Shown one piece after another: positions 57,125 to 64,000 of a stretch of 64,000 nt of DNA. The notes under the pieces were generated by a model. That model made no database searches. It was not told the origin of the DNA and worked only from the letters and a program-made list of their open reading frames with translations. Every line of letters begins with the position of its first letter. Position 1 is the first letter of the stretch. The translations under genes and the position numbers were made by a program. Source of the DNA: Halomonas sp. (GTDB lineage Bacteria; Pseudomonadota; Gammaproteobacteria; Pseudomonadales; Halomonadaceae); assembly GCF_029263665.1 (NCBI RefSeq), contig NZ_JAJUFQ010000003.1:62001-126000 (forward strand), given 5' to 3'.

Positions 57125-58063
57125 ATGATCGGATATTTCGGCAAAGTGCCGGGAAGTGCCGACTTCGTAGCACATAACGCTGCCTACAAGGATGTGCGTG
57201 AGCTGGATAGCTGGCTGCAGGATGCACTTGCCTGGATGGCCGAGTGCGATGCTGGCTGGCATGAGCGCTTCGATGCTCTGCCGATGTGTTTCTTCCACTT
57301 CCGTGCAAGCAATGGCCACTGGCTTCTAGGCGGAATGCAGAGTTCGCGAGATGCCAGTGGGCGACGCTATCCCTTGCTGGTCTTCCAGCGCCTGGGCGTC
57401 GCGCCCGGCGTGGAAGGCAGCGTGGGAGTGCACACCCTCAGCGAGACCTTCTGTGGTCAGTTACGAGGGCTTTTGCAACGCCTGATTCACGGTGATGCCG
57501 GGGTGCAGGAACTGCACCGCTCCATGGAAGAGCTGCGCGAGCTGGGCGAGGGTGATCTGAAGTTGCAGCAACGCTTGTTGCAGCGCTTTCTCGAGGACGT
57601 GCGTTACAGCGATCTGTCGCGAGCACTGAATCCCGGTTTCCCGGAATTCGTTGCCAGTGCCTTTGCCCTGCGCATGCAAGGTCTGCGGCAACGCCTGCTG
57701 GTGGGTGAGGCATTGCAAGCGGTCATGCCATTGCCCGCCGAACGTGCGCTCAAGCGCCCAGCTGCAGATCTGTGGCTGCACTGGCTGGATAGAAATGGCC
57801 CCAGGGCCAAAGCCAGTCTGCTGGTGGATGACTTCATGCGTCCTCAGCTATGGCGCTTTGCTCGTATTGAGAGAGAAGCCTTCCGCCTGTTGGCGGGAGT
57901 GGCGCCGCAGGAGGCGCGCTTTGATGTCCTGGAGTCCTTCGAGCATTTCGATCCGCAATGGGCGTCTGTGGAACCGCCTTCAGCGGAGCTGGACATGGGT
58001 ACTTATATAACGCGGTTTCCCGGTGAGGAGAACGCTATGCGAATGGATGGACCCGCGTTGTGA
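57125..58063 (+). CDS. tagF: T6SS-associated protein TagF (ImpM)
   Basis: 312 residues from ATG 57125, nine bases after AAGGAG. The signature IGYFGKVPGSADFVAHN opens the protein, followed by WHERFDALPMCFFHFRASNG and GRRYPLLVFQRL. TagF holds the T6SS off after translation in Pseudomonas and is opposed by the PpkA kinase; in Agrobacterium it works with Fha. No ppkA, pppA or fha gene is in this window. The stop overlaps the ATG of the TssM-OmpA gene by one base. Confidence 0.92.
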   Translation: MIGYFGKVPGSADFVAHNAAYKDVRELDSWLQDALAWMAECDAGWHERFDALPMCFFHFRASNGHWLLGGMQSSRDASGRRYPLLVFQRLGVAPGVEGSVGVHTLSETFCGQLRGLLQRLIHGDAGVQELHRSMEELRELGEGDLKLQQRLLQRFLEDVRYSDLSRALNPGFPEFVASAFALRMQGLRQRLLVGEALQAVMPLPAERALKRPAADLWLHWLDRNGPRAKASLLVDDFMRPQLWRFARIEREAFRLLAGVAPQEARFDVLESFEHFDPQWASVEPPSAELDMGTYITRFPGEENAMRMDGPAL

Positions 58064-60528
58064 TGAACCGATTGAAATATTACTTCGTGAAATATCGTCC
58101 CTATGTACTGGGCGTGGCCTTCTTCCTGCTGATCTTCGTGATCTGGGGGTTGGGGGCGCTGATGGGCTTCTCCTCGCTGGATAGCCTGCTGGTGGGTATT
58201 GTGGTCTTCCTGGTGGTGTCGGCCTTGTATCTGCTGCTGCTCTATCGTGGCGTAGGCGAGAAGAAGGACGATGTAGAGTCGCTGCTGATCCAGAATGCCG
58301 ACGATGCGGTGCTGGGAGCCGCTCCGGAGGACCGCGAAGAGGTCAGTCTGTTGCGTGAGCGTCTGCTCAATGCCCTGGAGAGAATGAAGAAGGGGCAGGG
58401 TGGCAAAGGGCGCAAGCGTGACCTGCTGTATCGCCTGCCCTGGTACCTGGTCATTGGTCAGCCCGCGGTAGGCAAGAGCACGCTGGTCTATCGCTCTGGC
58501 CTGGATTTTCCGTTCGCCGACCGTGAAAGTGCCCGGGTCGCCGGTGTTGGTGGCACCCGTCATTGTGACTGGTTCTTCAGCAGCGAAGCTGTATTGCTGG
58601 ATACCGCTGGTCGCTATATCAGCGATGAGGAAGAAGCCGGCAAGTGGCGGGCATTCCTTGACCTGCTCAAGCGCCACCGCCCACGCCGCCCACTCAATGG
58701 CTTGATCGTGGCCGTGAGCGCCGATGAGTTGATCGACAGCTCCGCCAGTCAGCGTGATGTACTGGCTCGCCGCCTGCGCGAACGTATTCAGGAGACTCAC
58801 GAGCTGCTGGGTACGGTACTGCCTATCTATCTGGTCTTCACCAAGAGTGACCTGATTCCTGGCTTCCGCCAGTTCCATGAGCAACTGGACCCGGCCCAGC
58901 GCGAAGAAGTGCTGGGAATGTCTTTCCCTCATCAGGACTTTGCCAATGCCGACTGGCGCCAGCGTTTCTCCACGGCGCTAAAGCGCATGGTGGTGCGTTG
59001 CCAGGCCATTGGCACGCAACGCTTGATCGAAGGGGATATCCAGCATACCCGTGCTGAACCTGCTGCTCTGGAATTCCCGCTGGAGCTGCGTGCTCTGTCA
59101 CCATTGCTATCGGACTTCGTCGGCGCATTGCTGCAGTCGAATCCCTATCAGTCATCACCGCTGCTGCGTGGTTTCTATTTCACCAGTGCGCTGTCCGATG
59201 GTCAGCCGGCCCTGGGGGAACATGCACAGAACGTCGAGCGTCGCTTTGCACTTTCCGGAGCCCGTCCTGCCAGCGCCAATCGGGATGGCAAGAGCCTGTT
59301 CGTGAAAGGGCTGTTCTCCCAGGTCATCCTGCCCGACCAGCACCTGGTCGGGCTGTATGCTGGCCCCAATGGCGCGCGTCGACGTCAATTGCGCTGGTGC
59401 TGGGCGGCGGGTGCGGCGGCATTGGCGCTCTGTATCGCCTGGGGCGTGTCCTTCTACCACAACGCCGACGAACTCAGTGCCATTGACGCGAAGCTGGCGC
59501 AGGCCAAGGCATCGGATGCCGACCATACAGCGTATACCCAGTGGGAGACACTGGACGCCCTGCGTGGTGTGGCCCAGACCTATAGCCAGCGTCATGAACA
59601 GGGGGTTCCCTGGTCCATGGGCTTTGGCCTCTATCAGGGTGATGACGTGGAGCCGGCCATCCGTGACACCTATTTCACGCGCCTGAAAAGCGACATGCTC
59701 GACCCGGTGGCGGATAACCTCAATCAGTCCCTGTTCGTGCTGCCGACCATTCCGGTGTATCGCTCAGGGGAAGGTCAGCGCATGACCGCCATCGATATCG
59801 AAAGTGTCGAACCCAATGCTTTGCCACCGGACAACTCGCCCCAGGCGCTGGCCGAGTTCGGTAATGCCACGCTGGGTACCTATCTGGAGCTGTCACGCAC
59901 GCCGCGCGACAAGATCGATGCTGATCTGCTGAGAGCGCACCTGCCGGATTACTGGTATCCGTCCATCACACAAGCCCGTGATGGCCAGCGCGACCCGCGT
60001 GATCTCGGTTATGCCAGTCGCCAGATCGACTTCTATGCCGAGCAGGTGCATGCCGATGATGTGCCCCGGATCGACGACAACGCCTTCCTCATCTCGTCGA
60101 GCCGCAATTACATCGACGGACTGCTGGACCGTTCTCTACGTACCGTGGAAACCATCACTCTGGAATCCGACACCTTGTTCGCATTCGGCCGTGCGGACTT
60201 TGCCGGCCTGCAGGGTGAAGGGCAGCGTCAGCTCAATCGCATCGCAGAGCGGCTCAGCAATACCCCCAATGTGGGGCGCATCACCATTACCGGCCATGCC
60301 GACCAGATTGGTTCGGCATCGGCCAACAAGCGTCTCTCGCTGGAGAGGGCGCAAACAATACGGACGTATTTGGTCGGCAAGGGCCTCGCGCCTGAGCTGG
60401 TCGAAGCCGTCGGGGCTGGCAATGAACGCCCCCTGGTGCAGTGCGACGGCAGCATGAGTCGTACCGAAAGGATTCGCTGTCTGGCACCGAACCGCAGGGT
60501 GGAGATCGAGGTTCGTGCACTCAACTGA
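58063..60528 (+). CDS. Shortened second TssM fused to a C-terminal OmpA domain
   Basis: 821 residues. Two N-terminal helices (about 14-34 and 41-61) precede an NTPase domain with Walker A GQPAVGKS at 132-139, DTAGRY at 180-185 and TKSDL at 260-264. A third helix lies at 445-465. Only about 100 periplasmic residues still resemble TssM (IRDTYFTRLKSDMLDPVADN, matching LEDTYFSALKDQVLAPIAAN in the full-length TssM of this cluster). The large remainder, with the TssJ-binding domain, is absent. Residues about 697-819 are an OmpA domain: ITGHADQIG, NKRLSLERAQTIRTYLV and NRRVEIEV, with the Asp and Arg that bind diaminopimelate. It is expected to anchor the T6SS membrane complex to the cell wall. Confidence 0.88.
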   Translation: MNRLKYYFVKYRPYVLGVAFFLLIFVIWGLGALMGFSSLDSLLVGIVVFLVVSALYLLLLYRGVGEKKDDVESLLIQNADDAVLGAAPEDREEVSLLRERLLNALERMKKGQGGKGRKRDLLYRLPWYLVIGQPAVGKSTLVYRSGLDFPFADRESARVAGVGGTRHCDWFFSSEAVLLDTAGRYISDEEEAGKWRAFLDLLKRHRPRRPLNGLIVAVSADELIDSSASQRDVLARRLRERIQETHELLGTVLPIYLVFTKSDLIPGFRQFHEQLDPAQREEVLGMSFPHQDFANADWRQRFSTALKRMVVRCQAIGTQRLIEGDIQHTRAEPAALEFPLELRALSPLLSDFVGALLQSNPYQSSPLLRGFYFTSALSDGQPALGEHAQNVERRFALSGARPASANRDGKSLFVKGLFSQVILPDQHLVGLYAGPNGARRRQLRWCWAAGAAALALCIAWGVSFYHNADELSAIDAKLAQAKASDADHTAYTQWETLDALRGVAQTYSQRHEQGVPWSMGFGLYQGDDVEPAIRDTYFTRLKSDMLDPVADNLNQSLFVLPTIPVYRSGEGQRMTAIDIESVEPNALPPDNSPQALAEFGNATLGTYLELSRTPRDKIDADLLRAHLPDYWYPSITQARDGQRDPRDLGYASRQIDFYAEQVHADDVPRIDDNAFLISSSRNYIDGLLDRSLRTVETITLESDTLFAFGRADFAGLQGEGQRQLNRIAERLSNTPNVGRITITGHADQIGSASANKRLSLERAQTIRTYLVGKGLAPELVEAVGAGNERPLVQCDGSMSRTERIRCLAPNRRVEIEVRALN

Positions 60529-60733
60529 GGGCAGGAACTGGCGTCATTGTCGCCAAAAGGAGGAAGTTCACCACTTCCAGGAAGTGGTCGACGACCGCAG
60601 GCCATACCTTCCGGGGCCATGGATGCCCCTGGCGGTAGCGTGCCTGGAAAAGGGCCCGACGAGTCACGGGAGTGCGATTTCGATACTCGCCGGGCCAAGC
60701 TCATCAACATCGCAAACTAGGGAATGACACATT
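60529..60733 (+). promoter_or_regulatory. hcp: Leader of hcp
   Basis: 205 bases without a convincing gene. AAAAGGAGG near 60555-60563 is a full ribosome-binding sequence but has no start codon at the right distance; CCACTTCC/GGAAGTGG (60572-60588) forms an 8-bp hairpin right after it. AGGGA precedes the true hcp ATG. It probably holds the separate hcp promoter. Confidence 0.45.
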
Positions 60734-61279
60734 ATGGCATTTGATGCATATCTGAAAATTGACGGTATCCCGGGCGAAAGTCTGGATGCCAACCACAAGG
60801 ACTGGATCGAGCTGCTGAGCTTCGAGTTTGGCGCCAGCCAGGCCACTTCCGCGACTGCCAGCTCTGCTGGTGGTGCTTCTGCCGAGCGTGTCAATGTCAG
60901 TGACTTCGCGATTTCGAAGTTCATCGACAAGGCATCTCCGAAGCTGTTCGAGGCTTGCTGCCGCGGCCAGCACATCAAGGAGATCACGCTGCATGTCAAC
61001 CGTGCTGGCGGTGATCAGGTGCGCTATCTCGAAGTGAAACTGGAAGAAGTCATCGTGTCCTCCACTGAAATGGAAGGCATGAGCAGCTTCTCCCAGAATG
61101 CTGCTGGTGGTGCTACCGATTCTGTGCATGATTCGCGTCATGATCTGCCTTCCGAGGCAATCAAGTTCAACTTCGCGCGTATCAAGGTCACCTACACCCA
61201 GCAGAAGCGTCAGGACGGCCAAGGTGGTGGCAACATCACTGGTGGCTGGGACCGTACTCGCAACCGCGTGTACTCCTGA
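60734..61279 (+). CDS. hcp: T6SS tube protein Hcp
   Basis: 181 residues. Hcp forms hexameric rings stacked into the secreted tube. The N-terminus MAFDAYLKIDGIPGESLD, HKDWIELLSFEFG, ISKFIDKASPKLFEACCRGQ and the FNFARIKVTYT strand are the family pattern, with a 20-residue GQGGGNITGGWDRTRN tail. Codon use is more biased than in the neighbours (Gly GGT, Ser TCC), fitting high expression. It has its own leader and a stem-loop behind it. Confidence 0.97.
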   Translation: MAFDAYLKIDGIPGESLDANHKDWIELLSFEFGASQATSATASSAGGASAERVNVSDFAISKFIDKASPKLFEACCRGQHIKEITLHVNRAGGDQVRYLEVKLEEVIVSSTEMEGMSSFSQNAAGGATDSVHDSRHDLPSEAIKFNFARIKVTYTQQKRQDGQGGGNITGGWDRTRNRVYS

Positions 61280-61290
61280 TCGTCATGCCC

Positions 61291-61318
61291 AAGGCCATGG
61301 GGGAAACCCCATGGCCTT
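61291..61318 (+). terminator. Stem-loop after hcp
   Basis: AAGGCCATGGGG (61291-61302) pairs perfectly with CCCCATGGCCTT (61307-61318) around GAAA. The T-run is poor, so it may protect the hcp mRNA end and only partly stop transcription, which would give more hcp than tssA. Confidence 0.7.
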
Positions 61319-61451
61319 CTTGCTCATGCGATTTACAGGCATGGCGAATACCTGCAACAGGCTGGGGGGTTATGCCCTGGATACCCGGGCTGTCGCAGGT
61401 GTTTTTCAGCGCTAAACGGCAATGGCCGAGAGTCAGTGAAGAGGAATGAAC

Positions 61452-62555
61452 ATGGCCGATGAATGGGATCGCGAAGCACTGCTGGCACCGATCGGTGACA
61501 ATGGTGCCGGGGAAGATCTGAGCTTTTCGCTGCTGATGGATCAGATCAAGGAGGCGCGGCGTGCCGATCCAACTTACCTCAGTCAAGGTGAGTGGCAGGC
61601 CGATCTCAAGAAGTCCGACTGGAACGAGGTCATCGCGCTGTCTACCGATGGACTTGCCTACCAGAGCAAGGACCTGGTGCTGGCCGGATGGTTGTGCGAA
61701 GGGCTTTCCCACCGTCATCACTTCGTTGGCATGGCCTACGGCCTGGGCGTCGTCACGGCGCTGTGCGAGCGCTACTGGGACTCGCTCTTTCCGACCCTGG
61801 AAGATGGCGAAGAAGAGCGAGTGGGGCGGCTGATGTGGCTGGATAACACACTGGCCGGCATGGTAGGTGATATCCCGTTGCTCGAAGGTCAGGGCTATGG
61901 CCTGAATCGCTATGAAGAGTCCCGGCAGGTCGAGAACCTGGCACGCAATGATGTCGATGCCATGGATACGGCCTTGTCGGAAGGCAAGATCAATGCCGAG
62001 ATCTTTCAGCGCAGCGTGGTGCTGACCGAGACCGATTTCTTCAAGCAACGCCATGACGAGATCCAGCGCTGTCAGCAGGCACTGGAGGCACTCGATCAGG
62101 CCCTGACCGAACATCTTGGCGACCAGACTCCGGCCTTTACCCAGTTGACGACAGTCCTTGGTGACTGTACTCGGCTGATCGAACGTGTGCTGGGTGAACG
62201 TGGCGTCAGCCTGGGGGGCGAGTCAGGAGAAAGCAATGAGAGCGCGGCATCTGGTGCCGAAGTCACGGTAGAGTACCAGCGGACGGCTCCCGCGACACCG
62301 GCCAAGGTAGCGTCAGCCGGCGCAGCCCTGCGTACTGTACCGCAAAGTCGCGAAGAAGCCTTCGAGATGCTCAATGGTGTCGCCCAATTCTTCAAGGGCA
62401 GCGAACCTCACAGCCCTGTGCCATATCTGGTCGAGCGAGCCGTTCGCTGGGGTCGCATGCCGCTGGAAGAATGGCTGCGTGACGTGATTCGTGAAGATCA
62501 CATCATTGACAGTATCCGTGACACCCTGGGCACGCAGCGGCGGGATGAGGACTAA
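61452..62555 (+). CDS. tssA: T6SS assembly protein TssA
   Basis: 367 residues from ATG 61452, seven bases after GAGG; ATG 61446 is too close. The ImpA N-terminal domain is clear: LLAPIGDNGAGEDLSFS, IKEARRADPTYLSQGEWQ, and VVTALCERYWDSLFPTLEDG. A variable linker rich in Ser and Glu lies at about 255-295. The C-terminal EPHSPVPYLVERAVRWGRMP is the short TssA type that guides baseplate docking and tube start. Confidence 0.95.
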   Translation: MADEWDREALLAPIGDNGAGEDLSFSLLMDQIKEARRADPTYLSQGEWQADLKKSDWNEVIALSTDGLAYQSKDLVLAGWLCEGLSHRHHFVGMAYGLGVVTALCERYWDSLFPTLEDGEEERVGRLMWLDNTLAGMVGDIPLLEGQGYGLNRYEESRQVENLARNDVDAMDTALSEGKINAEIFQRSVVLTETDFFKQRHDEIQRCQQALEALDQALTEHLGDQTPAFTQLTTVLGDCTRLIERVLGERGVSLGGESGESNESAASGAEVTVEYQRTAPATPAKVASAGAALRTVPQSREEAFEMLNGVAQFFKGSEPHSPVPYLVERAVRWGRMPLEEWLRDVIREDHIIDSIRDTLGTQRRDED

Positions 62556-62558
62556 GAC

Positions 62559-63728
62559 ATGTCCGGGGCATCGATCTACGATCTGCTGCACGAGTATGAA
62601 GCGCCTGTTGTCGAGGAAGAGGAAGCTGCACCGCAGAACCTCACTTACCAGGCTGACCGACTGTACCTGATCAGTGGCATCGCCCTGACGGCCGCCGGCT
62701 CGGTTGCCATGGGAAAGATGCCGGAACAGGCAGTATCGGAGCTGTCACAGGATCTGAAGGACACGAGAGGCCAGCGCCTGCCAGTCTATGGCGTGAAGCA
62801 GGCCATGTCGGTGGAAAGCCTTGCAACCCTGGGCGCGGAAGGCAAGGCACAGCGTCTGCATGAGCTGGTTCAGACGCTGATGCATGATGTCATGCTGCTG
62901 CTGAGCGATCTACCCAAAGGTAATGGCTGTGACATTGTGCTGAGCGCTCCGCTGCACTCGACAGAAGCGCAACGCCTGATCCTTGAGCACATGCGCAGCG
63001 CCATGATCAAAGGTGGGTTCGAGGCCTGCCTGGGCGATATCCGTCATGTCGCCAGTGGTTGGGATCCGCATGCTGTCCTGGACACGGGAGAAGAAGGCGG
63101 CCAGCCCTATGTGCTGTGGCTTAGTGTCGATTCGCTACTCAATCGGGCGGATGTTGCCGCACTGCACCAGCGCGGCATCCTGAGGTTGCCGGAACAACCG
63201 GCAGGGGTCTGTCCGGGAGAAGCCGCTGTGGCACTGCTGATCCGGCGAATGCCCGAGGAAGAAGACGCTGACCTGGAAGGCTGGCAGCTTGATCGGGCTC
63301 AGGTCATGGAACGTCAACCACGCCCTAAGGGCCGTAACAGCAAAGCCACTGGTAGTAGTGATCTCGACAAGCTGCTCGAATTGATCTGGCCCGAAGACAA
63401 GGTGCCTGAAGGGCCTTCTTGGGTCGTGGTGGATGCACTGAGAACGGCAGACAGCAGTCAGGAAGTATCGAATAGCTTGAGCGAGCGTTGGCCTGGGCTG
63501 CACATCGTCACCGGTGGTATCAGCGTGGCCAATTGGTGTGGCTGGCCGGGAGAAGCTCTGACCGCACTTCAACTGATATTGGCAATGGCCGATCTGCCTG
63601 CCGAAGACAGTGCGCTGGTGCTCAATGTGTGCGAAGACAAGCTCGCCCGCGCCCTGGTGCTGCAAACCTGTGCGCAGACCCCGGAGCCTGAACAAGAGGC
63701 CGCAGGCACTGCTGACAAGGAGAACTGA
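62559..63728 (+). CDS. Thiolase-fold (ketosynthase-like) protein between tssA and vgrG
   Basis: 389 residues. It is not a standard Tss protein. Parts follow the beta-ketoacyl-synthase pattern: LYLISGIALTAAGSVAMG near the start, LSVDSLLNRADVAALHQRGIL at about 188-208 in place of the usual GVDSLLD block, CPGEAAVALLIRR near 219 in place of PGEGAAALLL, and GWPGEALTALQLILAMADLP near 328-347. The catalytic Cys and His residues of true ketosynthases are not seen. Such proteins occur next to VgrG and DUF2169 adaptors in other T6SS clusters, so an effector-loading role is likely but inferred. It starts three bases after tssA and ends five before vgrG. Confidence 0.6.
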   Translation: MSGASIYDLLHEYEAPVVEEEEAAPQNLTYQADRLYLISGIALTAAGSVAMGKMPEQAVSELSQDLKDTRGQRLPVYGVKQAMSVESLATLGAEGKAQRLHELVQTLMHDVMLLLSDLPKGNGCDIVLSAPLHSTEAQRLILEHMRSAMIKGGFEACLGDIRHVASGWDPHAVLDTGEEGGQPYVLWLSVDSLLNRADVAALHQRGILRLPEQPAGVCPGEAAVALLIRRMPEEEDADLEGWQLDRAQVMERQPRPKGRNSKATGSSDLDKLLELIWPEDKVPEGPSWVVVDALRTADSSQEVSNSLSERWPGLHIVTGGISVANWCGWPGEALTALQLILAMADLPAEDSALVLNVCEDKLARALVLQTCAQTPEPEQEAAGTADKEN

Positions 63729-63733
63729 ACAAC

Positions 63734-64000
63734 ATGGCAGAACGCAAGAACGTATCCTCGTCTGGCTTGCTGGACAGCATGCTGGCGTCGTTTGACGTAT
63801 CGCTGTCGCAAGAGCAACGCCTGCTGCAGCTGTCCTTGGCCGGTACCGATCTGATTCCTCACCGGCTGGTGGGTGAAGAGCGTCTGTCGCAGCCTTTCTC
63901 GTATGTCCTGGATTGTGTCTCTCAGCGCGGCGATATCGAGCTCAAGAGTCTGATCGCGCAGCCCGCAGAGCTGAGCGTGCGTCAGGCCGATGGCCATTAT
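63734..64000 (+). CDS. vgrG: T6SS spike protein VgrG, N-terminal part (partial)
   Basis: 89 residues to the window edge. FDVSLSQEQRLLQLSLAGTD, RLVGEERLSQPFSYVLDCVS and IELKSLIAQPAELSVR match the start of the VgrG gp27-like domain. About 20 residues precede the core. VgrG forms the trimeric spike on the Hcp tube. Domains further on, effector fusions and adaptor genes lie outside this window. Confidence 0.92.
   Translation, partial: MAERKNVSSSGLLDSMLASFDVSLSQEQRLLQLSLAGTDLIPHRLVGEERLSQPFSYVLDCVSQRGDIELKSLIAQPAELSVRQADGHY

Noticed and set aside
60585..60728. 47-residue frame after the strong ribosome-like site in the hcp leader
   Set aside because: GTG start is too far from AAAAGGAGG (over 20 bases) and the product has no clear features.

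Overview
The window is 64 kb of gene-dense gammaproteobacterial chromosome. Protein sequences and gene order point to the Halomonadaceae or a close relative. The blocks proA-nadD-rsfS-rlmH-mrdA-mrdB-mltB-rlpA-dacA-ybeD-lipB-lipA, topA-DUF6586, mfd/gap, nqrABCDEF-nqrM-sthA and the PA2778/PA2779 pair resemble the order remembered for Pseudomonas, and many proteins are acidic as in moderate halophiles. The genus is inferred, not proven. No rRNA, tRNA, CRISPR array, insertion sequence or prophage was seen.

Layout. 1-3.5 kb: end of a LysE-type exporter, then on the minus strand a DedA-PAP2 fusion and an overlapping pair of membrane proteins with decayed GGDEF domains. 3.5-15.2 kb: proline and NAD synthesis, ribosome factors, the cell-elongation peptidoglycan set (PBP2, RodA, MltB, RlpA, PBP5/6) and the lipoate genes. 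15.2-18.3 kb: a DUF3141 protein with a PHA-synthase-like Cys-Asp-His triad and a histone-H1-like basic tail, behind a leader with a TGCA-rich site. 18.6-28.1 kb: topA, DUF6586, two L,D-transpeptidases on either side of an Lpp-type lipoprotein that ends in Arg-Lys, and mfd. 28.2-38.1 kb: a long glyceraldehyde-3-phosphate dehydrogenase, the sodium-pumping NADH:quinone reductase operon, its maturation factor nqrM and soluble transhydrogenase. The apbE gene usually found beside nqr is absent here. 38.1-40.1 kb, minus strand: DUF488, a C39-like peptidase lipoprotein with TPRs, and a PA2779-like partner.

From 40.8 kb to the right edge lies a type VI secretion system: NlpE-like lipoprotein, unknown 249-aa protein, tssB, tssC, tssE, tssF, tssG, tssH, tssJ, tssK, tssL, tssM, tagF, a second shortened TssM fused to an OmpA domain, hcp, tssA, a thiolase-fold protein and the start of vgrG. 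All run on the plus strand, most with stop-start overlaps, while hcp sits between its own leader and a stem-loop. The most unusual point is the membrane complex. TssL has no peptidoglycan-binding domain. Instead a paralogue of TssM keeps the two N-terminal membrane helices, the NTPase domain, the third helix and only the first part of the periplasmic domain, then switches to an OmpA module. This predicts a complex with two TssM types, one reaching TssJ at the outer membrane and one holding the cell wall.

Other points worth following: the ketosynthase-like protein next to vgrG, the unrecognised first gene of the T6SS operon, Ser instead of Thr at the FMN-attachment site of NqrC, a perfect 40-bp palindrome between sthA and DUF488, and a 0.7-kb AT-rich regulatory stretch upstream of the T6SS.
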